From: Plecoglossus altivelis
Lineage: Eukaryota; Chordata; Actinopteri; Osmeriformes; Plecoglossidae
Length of the DNA: 64,000 bases
Direction: 5' to 3'
Assembly (NCBI GenBank): GCA_036571765.1
Contig: BROE01000018.1
Span: 13,512,592 to 13,576,591 of the forward strand
Position numbers and translations under genes: made by a program. The notes beneath the pieces are model-generated. The model was not told the origin of the DNA. It made no database searches and saw only the letters and a list, made by a program, of their open reading frames with translations. Each line of letters starts with the position of its first letter. Within the stretch, counting starts at the first letter, position 1. Shown here piece by piece: positions 27,225 through 40,200 of this stretch.

Positions 27225-28608
27225 CAGTTTTTCTCAATTGTTTACACACATTTTCTGAAAGCTTGCCTCATATTCTCAGAACTCTACACACAAATCCCCA
27301 AAACACACACACAAAACCCCTCAATTCTCCTGCAAAATGAAACTTTACATTCAAAACAATGTTATTTCTTCTCAAAATGGGATTTTGTTTTCAAATGACA
27401 CACACAAACCATCATATGTATAGACATTTATAAGAACCAGCTGAACACTGATGTGCTCAATGTAAAACACTATGATGAATGTAAAACACTTTCGTCTCCA
27501 TTCATCATAATGACTTAGGCCCTTTTTTGTGTGTTACAGTGTTACAGTGAACAGTTTGTGTGTTTTCAGTGTTACACTTACTACAGACAGTACACACATA
27601 AGTGTGTTGTGAAATATTTGAAAATATTTGTTTTTATGCTCAGAACACACAAATGCACGGTAAAATTGTATTTTATTTTTCCTGCAAAAACAATGTACAG
27701 TGTACACATCCCATTCCAAACCAACAACAAAGTTGCACATACACTACATACAAAACAACAGAAGAATTTTCCTGTTCAGGATACAGAACACGTTCCTGAC
27801 CACCTTGAGTTGGTAATCTTTTAGTTCTGCCAAACAAATAGTAAAGTACTGTAAATACAAAGTACGTATACAACTCCTAAATACTTGAAACATACTTTAC
27901 AGTATCTTTTACAGTCCTACAGAACAGTCCAAGGGCAATACTGTACTACTGTACTCATTGAATACTGTATTGATATGCAGTACTGCAATTTTCTAGTGAG
28001 AGTAGATTTCTTACCTATTCTCATTTCGGAAAGTCTGGATGATGGATGCTACAGTGTACCTGCTCAAATGTGGCCGTACTCTTTGCCCAGCCTCGCTCAT
28101 TGTTAGACCATGGTTGACCACATGATCAACCAAAGTGGCTCGGATCTCATAAGAGATTACGGTCCTTGGCCTTCTCGTCCTCGGTCCTCTCCCGTCCTCC
28201 TCATTTTAACTCTTCACCTCCTTGGCTCTGCTCTGTTTTTCAAATGTTGGCATCCATTGCTCCAAAACAGAACAGCTTACCTATTGCCCTTTTATGCTAA
28301 AGCTCTGATTGCAAATTGTAAAACTGTGTGACGTGTGTTTGCCCTTGTGATGAGTTAGTGTACATATTTGAATGGCAGTGTGTTCATTGTGAAAACAAGA
28401 TATTTTCTGCATGAAAATTGTGCCAAAAGCAGAGAATTGTGTGTAGTGTTTTGAAAAAAGTGTGTTTTAGAACTGAAATTTGAGTGTAAAGCAGGAATTG
28501 TGCTTGTAGTTTAGCAGAATTGGTTTGGGGGGTTGGTGAATGAGTTACATGTTGTGGTCCTTTTGTCTCAAGTACCAGAAAATGTGTGTAAACAATTGAG
28601 AAAAACTG
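27225..28608 (-). mobile_element. Tc1/mariner element with perfect 33-bp inverted ends, deleted
   Basis: The left end (27225-27257) starts CAGTTTTTCTCAATTGTTTA and ends ACACACATTTTCTG. The right end (28576-28608) is its exact reverse complement, and both sides are flanked by TA, the target duplication of this superfamily. Inside, on the minus strand, 28187-28018 encodes RRPRTVISYEIRATLVDHVV then NHGLTMSEAGQRV and TVASIIQTFRNEN, the paired helix-turn-helix part of a mariner-type transposase. 27830-27741 encodes a further piece (KRLPTQGGQERVLYPEQE) after a GT-AG-like interruption. The DDE catalytic part is missing, so it cannot encode an active enzyme, but the ends look intact. Confidence 0.85.
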
Positions 28609-29418
28609 TAAAGGGCAACTATCAGTACTTCAGGGGTTTTTTTTCCTTTACGGGTCACAGCCGTCTCTTCCCCTTGCTCCCCCCACCCCCACCCACCTCA
28701 CCAGTGTCATGGATAGTGTTCATCTCTACCTCTCTCTTTTCCTCCCTCTCTACCTCTCTCCGCACGTTTTCTCTGTTGCACCTTTCTCCCTGCCCCACCC
28801 CCCTCTCTTCTGTCTCCATGAGTGGGTCAGCACTAGGCTCACCTCAGTCTCGCGTTAAACGGGCTAATTGGCATGTTGTCTGGGGAGCAGGGCCAGAGCA
28901 TATGGAGCCCGGCGGAGCATCCCTCCATCACCCTCCCTCTCCTCCGACCGTCCTTCTAATCCCCACCCCACTGTGTTGCTTCCTCTTCCTCTTTCTTTTC
29001 ATGGTTTTCTTTCTTTCTCTAACTTTGGCAGTTCCTCACCCACCTTTGCCCCTTTCGCCCCTCTTTTCCGTTCCTGTTTGTCCCGTTCTGTTCTTTTCTA
29101 TGTCTGTCTTCCTCTCTCCCTTTCCTGGCATAGTATTCACAGTTGTATTCTCCACATTCTTCACATGCTGCGTTCTCACTCCACACAACAACAGCGGTGT
29201 CTTTCACACCGCGTCGCAGAAACGCACACGAGCACACACACAGACTCACGCATGGGCACACACATGGACAGACAGTTACAGTGTGGGCCTTGGCTGTTTG
29301 ACCACTGAGCTCACCACCCATGCAGACATCACCACCGGTGCTATTACACAATCATTTAACACAAACCCAATCTGCAAGCTAGCATTTCTAACTCACAACT
29401 ATCGCTGATAAACTTATG

Positions 29419-29540
29419 CTGCACACGCCAGGCTAAACGCCCAGCCTGTGTAACTTCTAATACTGTTAAGTGTTAACACACAGCTAGCTCTGCTAAACTG
29501 ACACTGCACACGCCAGGCTAAAGGCTCAGCCTGTGACACA
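29419..29540 (+). repeat. 85-bp offset direct duplication
   Basis: CTGCACACGCCAGGCTAAA followed by CGCCCAGCCTGTG at 29419 recurs at 29504 as the same block with GGCTCAGCCTGTG. Confidence 0.75.
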
Positions 29541-30338
29541 AAGACTATCAACACTATAAACATAATGCTATAAGTACAATTTACAACATTAGACTAGAAC
29601 TTCCACCTGAAGTTCTGACTACACCTTATCGCTCAAGTATAAGTAGAGATGGGCTCTCACATACTGTATACACAAGCTAAAAGTTGGCATTACTAGTACG
29701 ACCCATTTTAGTGTCACGCTGATAACTGGACCTCGAATGGGTTTGTCAACTTTGACACTATGAACTAGCCAACGGTACAAAATATGGCCTGCAGCAGTGC
29801 AGTATAATTTTCTGTGAATATAGGCCTACAGTGTGTTGTTTTGAGCCATTTTGTCATAACAATAGCTATTTGGTGAATTGGCCCATTTTCTTAACATACA
29901 CTAACGCGTGTGCGTGAGGAGTCAAGTGTCAGTGATCATTTTCAAGTGTTGCGACCAGCACTGCAGAGCACATTTCTATCAGCTGGTGGTTAGATCAACT
30001 TAGCAGTCAATTAACAGAACAACGGACGTCACATGTGGGGACAAATAAATCAAGCCTAATATAAAGAATGACTAGCTAATAGGAGACATTTGGCAAGTCC
30101 AATGCTAACCTCACATAATACAATACAAAAACACGTGCAGTGCATTTGCCAGGAATCCTTTTGATGCCAGCCATTTCAAACATTTCCCTCATGTGGCCAT
30201 GGGTGATGGTTGACTCCCTCTGTCGCATCCATAACATCAGCCTTATATGTTTTCTTCTTCCCGGCTCTGACGCATATATCGTGCCACCAGATTACAACTA
30301 AAGCACAATGAGCCTGGTTTGAAAATGGAAGTGTTGTG

Positions 30339-30430
30339 AAAGTAAAATATTAGGAATTAAAGTACCGATACCAGATAGGTTCAATCGACTTCAGTCGAGT
30401 AACAAAGTATTTGTATTTCATCTCTGGCGG
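30339..30430 (-). mobile_element. hAT-like element end
   Basis: On the minus strand it reads CAGAGATGAAATACAAATAC then TTTGTTACTCGACTGAAGTC, GGTATCGGTACTTTAATT. This follows the pattern of fish hAT miniature elements (CAGTGxTGGxAAGTACA, AAATACTTTGTTACT, AAGTAGATTTTT, GGTATCTGTACTTTACTTGA). Only one end is recognisable and no matching opposite end was found. Confidence 0.5.
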
Positions 30431-30915
30431 CTGTAGTCCTGGGACGCAGCCTAATGTTTAGTTCTAAAGACATCAAGTGCATGGAGCTCCTTTGAATCCT
30501 CGCTTCATATCCTCACACTTCTGATTCCCGGTTTGTATTGGAGTCAATATTGCGGAAGCCTCATCTCCTCATCTTAGGGATGTGATCGTCGGATTTGCAT
30601 TCCCTTGTCCAGCTTGACTCCCCCCACCCCGACATCCCCCCCCTGCCCTCCCCGGGAGCCTCTGCCCCCAGAACAGGACGGACTTAGCTCGTTATCAGAA
30701 GGATGTTGATTTAGCATTATCTTCAGTGAGGCGAGTGTGGCAGAGTGCTGACTACAAAGCCTTTCAGTCCAACGGCTGCCAATAGATGACACCGGCGCCC
30801 TCGGTGGACTCTGACTGAATACATTACTCCCTGGTGCTCCACACTGATCACTCTCCTCGCTGACAAATCACACTAGGATGCCCTTGCTGGTGTTTGTGTG
30901 TGTGTGCATGTGTGT

Positions 30916-30922
30916 GAGATAG

Positions 30923-30968
<46 letters not shown>
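30916..30968 (+). repeat. Compound (GATA)n(GA)n microsatellite
   Basis: About six GATA units pass directly into (GA)n. Confidence 0.92.
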
Positions 30969-30969
<1 letters not shown>

Positions 30970-31934
30970 GTGTTTGTGTGTGTTTGTCCATCTTCCCTTC
31001 ATGTCATTGATCTTGGGGTCTAAGGGCTCCGAGGTGTGACTGGACAGATCAAGCCAATTAGCCTCTGATTTAACACACAATGCACACATTTCAAAAGTAT
31101 TCTGCACTTTCATCCCTTTTGTATTCAGCCAGAACATTGTTGGCTGAAACAAGACCTGCTTTTTCACTCCACACAACTCCCACCCACCTCCTCTCTAGAC
31201 TCTAATCCACGTCTTCAGACCCCGGATCACATCAGCACCATTCTGTGCCGCTCCCTGGTAGTGGGGAGAGATGGAGAATGGAGAGCAGCTGTAGCCCACC
31301 TGACAGGACAGGATGAAGGGCTTTTTCCTCTTCATATCTAGCTGTGCTGCTGTGGAACCGGTGGACACATCGATAGGGTGCACACACACACACACAAGCT
31401 CACACGCACACACATGTCAGCACATGCATGCCTACTGGCACCCATATATGCGTACGCGCGTTCCCATGTACAGGCAGATTGACATGTGCACAGGTGGCAG
31501 TGCATGTGTAGGTACACGTGTAGGTACACGTGCACATGCGTGTACGCACACAGATACACATACTCAAACAATTACTCCACAGCAACTGCGACACTCTTAG
31601 CTACTTCTAAAGACTTCCTGTCTCTTCAGTCTGTTCCCAACATCCAACATTCTCACTGTCCCTTCCTCTCTCTTTTTCCTTTTTCCTCCTCCCTGTTTGC
31701 CCTTCAGTTTGAATGCTTGCTTGCTCATCAGTAGCTGTCAATGTACTCAGTGTACTACATCTCCAATTTGTAAAGTTATATTTTTGTTCCTGTGTCCACC
31801 TTTGCATGCATGTGTATGTGCGTGCATCTGTGTGTGTGTGTATGTAGAGGTGTAAGTGCAAATGGCAAATGCGAAATAATTTAAGTTTATAAAGTATTTT
31901 GGCAGTACAGCCCCTCTTATCTTCACACAACTCA

Positions 31935-31936
<2 letters not shown>

Positions 31937-31974
<38 letters not shown>

Positions 31975-31977
31975 CTC

Positions 31978-32009
<32 letters not shown>

Positions 32010-32042
32010 CTCCTTCTCTCTCCTTCTCTCTTCCTCTCTCAT

Positions 32043-32079
<37 letters not shown>

Positions 32080-32112
32080 TTCTCTCATCTCTCTCTCTCT
32101 CTCTCTCTCTCT
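31937..32112 (+). repeat. (CT)n microsatellite
   Basis: About 175 bases of CT with CCT and TTCT interruptions. Confidence 0.92.
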
Positions 32113-33299
32113 GACATACTTTGGCATCCTCAGGACTCTGTGCTCAACTCGTGAGGCCTGAATGAACAAGCCGCCCGGTAACCGGGGGAAACTGGATGAC
32201 GTCACACACACCCTCTCTCAGGCTTAGTCACAGACAGCAGCAGCACCCTAAGTCCCCATGCACATTCACACTCTCACACACACACTTGCACGCCGCGCAC
32301 ACACACTCCCACAGGAGATTAGGAATCCCAGTGTACATCAGCAAGGGTTTTTTTGGTCACATTCTCATTCAAACACACACGGTCACACACACACTTTTGG
32401 CTTCTCCATCCTCACACATTCTGTGTGCTTCTCGGTCCTTACAGTAATTGTATTTGGAGAGAGACGAGTCAGCAGAACCAGTCTAAGCTGGCATACAGGG
32501 TTACATGGAGGCTGCTGCCGTACTGGCTGAGAGTCAGACCTCTGTTGCAGCCTGGCACACAAACGTGCATTACCACGCACACACGCACACACGTACACAC
32601 ACTCACAAAGATGATTCTCTTTTCTTACTCAATCGTCCTCTTATCTCCCTCCCTCTCTCTCACACACTCCTCACTTCTTCATCTCTTTCCTGTGCGAGTT
32701 ATTTCTTTTGTCTTGGTCTTCCCATTTCTTTCTCTCTCTCTTTCTCGTTCTCTTGCTCCGTGTCCCTCTCGCTTTCTGAAACACTTGTCCTTCCCTCTAA
32801 CCTCCCCTCCTCCTTCATCCTGTCATCTCTCCAAGGGCCTGAGGAAGTAAAGATTCACTTAATAATAGGCACGGTCATAATTACTCTTAAAGGCGCCAGG
32901 GAAATTCACAAACTTCTAGTGAAACTGAGATATGGTGAGTGTGGGTATGCATGTGAAAGTGGGTGTTCCATGCACATTCAGATGGTACCGTGTCAATTCG
33001 AAGATACGGTGCTCACTTTTCCGTGGGTAGGGGTGGGCTGGGGTGGGGTGAGTGCGTTGGGGGGATGCTTGTGTTCTTATCCCCGAGTCTATTTGATGGA
33101 GTCCCTCAGCCACACGCAACAGTGCAGCGGCCCTTAAAAAACATGGAGAGCTTGTCTCTGAAGAGCCCCCCTTCTTGCCTTGCCCCTCCCCCTATCATCA
33201 CCCTAGTTCCCTCTCTGCTCCACCCACAGAAGCAGCAAACCTGCGTGTACTACTGGAACATGAAGTATGAATTATGAAAGCAGGGGTTTAAAAGGACAG

Positions 33300-33660
33300 T
33301 TGTGACACAACTATCTCTTTTGACATCTCTCTTCCTCTCTCTCTTTCTCGTCAGTGTTCTCTCCATCACTCCGTTCTCCTCCCTCCGTCCCTCATCCCTC
33401 ATCGTTAGTCATTCACACTGTATTGTCATTTTCTCTCCATCCTACCGCTCTATATGTCCCTCTCTCCCTCTCTTTCTCTTACCCACTCTCTCTCTCTTCC
33501 TCTTTCTCGTCCTTTGTTTTTCGATTCCTCTCTATCTCTCTGTATCTCTTCTGCCCTATCTCATTCCATCTCTATCTCTCTCTCTTTCTCTCTTTCCTAT
33601 TTAGTTCTCCCTCCCTGTCTCTCCCCTTCTCACTCGCACTCCCTCCTCCTCTCCCTTAGG
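33300..33660 (+). repeat. Polypyrimidine tract
   Basis: CT-rich simple sequence with no coding value. Confidence 0.8.
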
Positions 33661-35257
33661 GATCTCTATGTTTTATTTAATGGAGCAGTTACAGGCAGAG
33701 AGAGAGAGAGGAATCTCAAACAGATATCCTCCTTTCATCATCTCAAAGTGGGTCAATGACAGAGAAGAAGGGATGGGGGACAGATGAGCGTGAACAGACG
33801 AATAAGAGGGTAGAAGTCAAAGAAAGAGTGGGAGACAGTGGGGGTGAACAGATGGCTGGAGAGGGAGAGAGACATAAGAGAGAAGCAACAGTGAGAGGGT
33901 GAAACACAAATTCTGTGAATCAACTGTTGGCGATTTCAACTGAGTCGAACTGATCAACAATTAACGGCGACACTCACGCATAAACTGATAAGTGGGGTCG
34001 AGGGGGTTCGTGAATATCTCAAACAGACGAAAGCACACCTGGAGATTGATGAGTTGCCCAGCTGTGTCTTGTGTGCGTGTGTACGTGTACGTGCGTGTGC
34101 CTGTGTGTGTCTAGGAAAATGATAGCTCAATGAGGTGAGGGGACAGCTTTATGTTCTCCTAATGGAGCCATTACCCCAGAGTGGGTGAACCCTTGGGGTC
34201 AAGCCATGCATAAAACACACACACAGACAGACACACATATGCCACCCCCCCCCCCCCACCACACACCACACACACTAACAGCCTCCCATACATCAATGCT
34301 CCAAAAAGAATAGAAGTTTGAATGGAACAACCAGACATACTGCATGTTTAGTCCATATCTCACTCTGCTTCTCCTGCTCCCCTCACCCATTCGTCTTTTC
34401 TTTTCCGCGGTCTCCTCCCTCCATCCTACTCCTCTCTTTTCCAAAAACCATCCCTCTACCTCTTTACCTTGCCTCGTCCCTCTCTCCATCCATAATTTGA
34501 AAGGAAAGTGACCTTTTGAAAAGGACTATTCCCCCTCCCTCACACTCAAGTCAAAATACACATGGCCCAAGGCACACGCACACACTTTCACACACACACA
34601 CACACATACACATTCCCACACACTCACACCACCCTGTCACTGTCTGATAATAACCCAGAAGATGTCCTCTCCCGTGGTTATGAATTCAGGACACACACAC
34701 TCACAGCACCAACACATCACACAGATGATAACCAAAAAGACGTCCAAGTCAAAATGAGCTCCTTAGAAATAAAGCTTCATTACCATAGCTCTATTTGTGT
34801 GCACATCTGTGTGTGTGTGTGTGTGTGTGTTGTAAATTCATGGCAACCGGACAGGAAATGCAATTAAAGGTGTCCTTGGGAACAGTTTAATATGTGTGAC
34901 CGACAGTCCACATCAACTCCACATCACTGGGCTACGCTGTCAGGCTTGATTGTCCGCGTGTGTGTGCACTCGCGGGAGTGTGCAGGCGCGCGTCTGTCTT
35001 TCTGTTGGTCAGCAGTCTGACTGTCTGTCTGTCTGTCTGCCTGGATATGTACATAAGTTGTAAGCAATCTTAAATGGTAGATCACTGTCTATCAAATTTA
35101 GAGAGGTGCCGACAATATGTGTACGTGTATACACACAAACCACACGTTCTGGAAGCCAAGGCTGGTGATTGGATTAGAAAGCTAAAGATCCCATCGTGGT
35201 TAGCAGCAGTGTGCCTGTGTGTATGTGTGTGTGTGTTGGATGTGTGGTGATGGTGTA

Positions 35258-35259
<2 letters not shown>

Positions 35260-35302
<43 letters not shown>
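35260..35302 (+). repeat. (GT)21 microsatellite
   Basis: Pure alternating GT. Confidence 0.92.
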
Positions 35303-35304
<2 letters not shown>

Positions 35305-35622
35305 CAGCATGTGTGTGCATTCAAAGCATGGACAAACACAAATTCAAACAAATTAAATGAATCGACCAGGCTTGCATGGACATGTAATCACTGGTCACAA
35401 CAGAACGCTGTCCTGTGTGTTTCTGTAAGAGACACACAGCTGGTGAAAGCAACCAAGTCCATACTGGACAACTGCACAGTGGTGCAGAAATGATTCAACA
35501 AAGTCATGTCTTCAGAACGACAGTCAAATTAGAACATCCATGAAAAGAGAGGTTTGCTTTGTGGCGCACAGACCATATCACCACTGGAACCTAATCTGTA
35601 CCCAGAGACAGAGGGCAGGCAT

Positions 35623-35629
35623 TTGAGAG

Positions 35630-35672
<43 letters not shown>
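35623..35672 (+). repeat. (GA)n microsatellite
   Basis: GAGAGA with AAAG interruptions, followed by purine-rich sequence to 35770. Confidence 0.88.
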
Positions 35673-35673
<1 letters not shown>

Positions 35674-36649
35674 GGGAGGAGGAGGAGGGGAGAGAGGTGG
35701 AGTGAGAGAGCAAATAAAAGAGACGGGAAAGTGGGAGAGCGACAGAGAGAAAGCGAGAGGAAGGGAGGTGGGCCGTTGGCCAGCAAATTAAGTTTTAATT
35801 GAGGGCCCTAATTACGGTTAACGCTGTTATCACAGTATTACATCATCTCCAGAGGTTCAGCACTCTGCACTGCAGCAAGAGAGCAAGGGAGCGAGAGAGA
35901 GATTGCAAGAAGAGAGAGAGAGAGACAGACGGAGATACACACCGTGAGTGAAAGAGAGAACGGAATATAATTCTATTGAGCGCGTATCAGGTCCATCAGT
36001 CAGAGATATTGAGAGACACGCGGCCTGCTATTACTCTCTAGGCTTCCTCATTGTTTCATGAGACATCCCATTTCACTCTCATTTGATAAGCCTGCACAAT
36101 ATATTTAGCTGTCTCTGTCTTTGGCGACTGTGTGGCTGTTGCTGACAGACAAGAGGCCACACACACACGCAAAATGCACACGCCCTCGTGCAGACACACA
36201 CACACACACAGAAGTACGGGGCACAGGGCACGGGAAGACAGGCAAGTAGACAGGCAGAGACGTCACAGGCGGCGGTTTTGGAGGGGCCTGTTTAAAAAAT
36301 TTTGACGGACCCCTGGAGGGGAGATACACGCTTCGCCACAGGGGCAGGAACATCTGACAGCGCCTACGAGGTGTTGACACTGCTCTCTCTCTCTCACTCT
36401 CTCTCTCATACTCTCTCACACACACACCTGTCATACACACACATCTTTCACATACATACTCACCCTCAATGAGGCCCTCGGAATAACCATTCCGACTATG
36501 TACACACAGAAGATGTAGACAGAGAGAGAGAGAGATAGGAAGAAAGAAAGAGAAAATAATATAACCCGAGAGGTGAAAAGAGATATAAGAGAGGATTCGG
36601 AGACAAGAGGTGGAAAAAGACCCTAACTAAGACAGAAAAGGAAGGCGTC

Positions 36650-37290
36650 AGTTGCAAAAACTTATTTTAAGACTTGTTTTAGCCTTAGACTTTAATTGTC
36701 AGGTTAGACAAGTCTAATGAAGCCTGTCGGTTGCATAAATAGTAAGACTGACTTAATTTTGAGTCACCTCTCTATCTAGCTATGCCTTGCATTAAGGGCT
36801 TCATTACTATGTCAACGATTGGTTAGTACGTCCTTATCTTTGCATAATTTATTACAAAAGGAACTAAATTTGTACAATTTAACAGCTGAAAATATTATCT
36901 AGGGTCTGCTTTTCGGCTAAAATATAATTTTATTGAACAATTGAGTAGAGGACAACATAACTCACTCCATCAACGCTAGCCATCTTTTTTCGAATTGACA
37001 CATGGAACTATCATTGGAGTTAAATTAATAAGCTTAAAAATATAAACACTACTTGCTAATGACACAACATTTTCAACATAGTATTCTTCCAACTGATATT
37101 GGTTTTCAGCAGATTCAAATCAATCTTAAGTGTCGCTGTTTTGTCCATCATTTCTTTGTTTATTAGCAAAGCGGCTTCTTTTACCCATAATGCAAAGTGT
37201 AACAGGCTCTCTAAGACAGTCTTGCGTTAGTCACTCACAGGAAAGATTTATACATTGGGTAAATTTAAAGTGTCAGACTTAAAGTTATAT
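36650..37290. other. A+T-rich island, possible decayed DNA transposon
   Basis: This stretch lacks microsatellites, is A+T-rich, and has weak mirrored similarity between its ends (AAGACTTG and TTAGACTTTAA on the left, TCAGACTTAAAG on the right). A short minus-strand frame starting MGKRSRFANK is present near 37180. Evidence is thin. Confidence 0.2.
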
Positions 37291-40200
37291 TTACACCTGA
37301 GACTGGGTCTATTTTTATGGGTCTATTTTTAGCCATGGAAGGAGGAAGGAGAAGAAAGGGGAGAGATGTGTCATGCAGCACATGTGTATGAGAGGCGTTA
37401 TGGCTCCGGGTGTGGTGAGGGGGCATGACATTACCACAGGAGCGGTGGAAGGGTTGTTCAGGGCGGGGCATGATCCCATTAGTCCTGTTTATCTCTTACC
37501 CTCAGGCCAACTCTCTTTCTGTCCTCTGACCAACACAAGCGGAGTGATGCTAGCCTCTGTGTGTTTGCGAGCTGTCAATATTCAACGAGGGAACAGCAAT
37601 GTTGAAGGGATGGTTAACACACACACACGCCACGCACACTCCATTTGGCTGCTAGCCATTGATTGTGGGCGGTGAGCGTGTGTGAGTGCATGTTTGTTTC
37701 AAGGATAATCCTGTGAATTACTTTCCTTGCTGAAAGTCAGGAAACCCAACGTTGCATACTTATGTCCCGACAGCCAATCATCTTCAGCTCTTCTGTACCA
37801 CTCGTTCACCTCTCTTGTACTCTCTTCTTCTTTCTTTTCTACCCTTCTTGACCTGCCATTCCCTCTCATCTACCTTCTCCTCCCCTTCTATACTTTCACT
37901 CACTCTCCTCCACCCTTCTCTTGTCCCCTGACCCTGACAGCCAGTAGAAACACTCCAGTTTGTTCGCTGAGGGAGGTGAACACATTTACAGGCACAGCAG
38001 ATTTTTTGAAGATTTTGTCAGGCCACCAGGCCGATGAAGAGCACATCCTCAGACCAGGCTGGTGGCAGAGGGCAGATATGACTGCGGAGGGCTGAGAGGC
38101 ACCAACCAATAATAGTGTTTAAAACACTGTAAATTCCTGTCAGTTGCAACAACAGAACATCTGTGTGTGTTTGTGTATGTGTGTGTCTGTGTGTGTTTGA
38201 GAGAGAGAGAGAGTGAGAGAGAGAGGGAGCTGCAATAAATTGAAAGGACTGCAAACAGAGAGGTGTTTAACCAAGCAAACCTTAAGTCTTTATCAATAGC
38301 TGACCATACTTACTGTTGAGTACGTCTCTGAGCTGTGTGTGTGTGTGTGTGCATGTGTGTGTGCACGTGTGTGTATGCGCGCGCATGGGTGTGAGTGTGT
38401 GAGGCCGGAGATGGAGAGAGAACACTGTAACCTCCCATGCTAAGCTTGCTAACTGTCTCAGCTAACACATAAGCATCTAACCTTAAATTAAGGCATGCCG
38501 TGAACTTATTCTAACCTTACCATCGGTTGAAGAAAACATTTTGCTTTGGTGTGTGTCTGTGTATGCCTTGTGCATAAACAGGAAGGAGCAAGGGGCTGTC
38601 TCTATCTCCGAGTGCGTTTTCATCGCTCCTGGGTGCGATATTCAGCCTCCAGGAACAATGTTAGCTCCTCTACTGCAAGTCAAGGTTCCGATGTTCTGCA
38701 GTGTTTGCACCCCCTCACACGCACACGCACTCACACAATCTGGCAAAGCACGACTCCTCAGTGCCTCAGTGTCAAAGCTCCCATAGAAATCAGTCAGTGT
38801 ATGTCTCTATTGAAAGCTAGGAGATACAGAGTTCTACAGTCAAGGCCATTACACATTGGTCCGGAACAGTCATTCTCTGAGAAGATGAATAATTTTAAAA
38901 GAAATAAAAGCAAACTCGTCATGGAGTGGTTTGCTGTAATGACCATTCCATAAGAGTTTTCTGACCATCGGAGAACTTTGAAAACTGTCACGTTGTGTAA
39001 TTTTGACTTCAACAGCAGGTTACCAAGGCAACAGGCAGGGGGCGGGTTAGATGGCTCTGCTCATAGGACATGTCAAACTCACTAACATCCTGCTGTGCAG
39101 TAACAAGGTACAGGTACTGTACTGACCCACCAACTGCCTGCCTTTCTGCCTGCTTGCCTGTCTGTTGGTCTACCTGCCTGTCTATAGCTTTTCCTGTCTC
39201 CGTGTCTCCCTGTCTCCTTGTCTCTTTGTCTCTTGTTCTGTCGACTAGGAAGTCCTGGAGTCAGGTGGGCAGCAGGTGGGCGTGAGCAGGCAGGTAAAAC
39301 CCATTTTGTTTGGCCCTCTGGGAAGGCTGACCTAACTGTCGCCGGTCCCCTGAGCTCCCGCACTCTGCAGCCCCATTTGTCAATGCCGACCCTGAAACAC
39401 TCCTCCGCCTTCCCCCATCCATCTTCCCCTCCTTCCTCTCCTCTCCTATTTATACCAGCCAGTCCTGCCCGCCTGTCCATCGGAGAGCCCCAAAAAAGCA
39501 CCACAGGCTGCCGTCGCAGCCAGAAGGAAGTGGAACAGCAAACTAGTTTACTCTCTCTTACAGGCTGCAGGCTAGAACAGGTGCTGCGGAGGGGGGGGGG
39601 TGTACATGCGTGTCTGTGTGTGCGTGTGCGCATGTGTGTGTGTCTGTGTAAGTGACCAGCAGAATTGGTTCGCGCCAAACCTGACAGCAAACAACGTCAC
39701 AAGACCTTTTGTCTTTTTGGACTCATGACCCGGTGGTGGAGGTGATCCTGATAAGTCCACGCCTCAATTCCCTTTCTTTCCGAGAGTTTCGCAGTCACCT
39801 TGACGACCGGGGGAGACCCATTGTGGCGTTCTGCAGTGTTAATGGTAGTATTAGCAGAGTGCTACAGTAATTACAGTAGGACATGCCTGGGGAGTGGGGG
39901 AGGGCGATAATACAGGGCACAGCCTGTCTATTCACTGACTGAATCATATCAGCAATAAGCAGATAGTATGAACTTAATTAAAGCAGCACTTAAATGACTG
40001 TCCTATTTCCAGAGTCCCTCTCTCCTCTCCTGTGCCCCACCGCCACTCTATCGCTTGTTCTCGTTTTCGCTCTCTCTATCCACCTCTGTCTCTCTCCCTC
40101 TTTTATCTCCCTGTCTCCCCCTTTCTTTCTCCCTCTGTCTTTCTTCCTCTTTTATCTCCCTCTCTCTTTCTCCCTTTTTTTCTCTCTCTCTCTGCCTGAA

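Noticed and set aside
28533..29408. 291-residue plus-strand frame
   Set aside because: It starts inside the Tc1/mariner right end and runs through pyrimidine-rich DNA. Composition is low-complexity and no family is recognisable.
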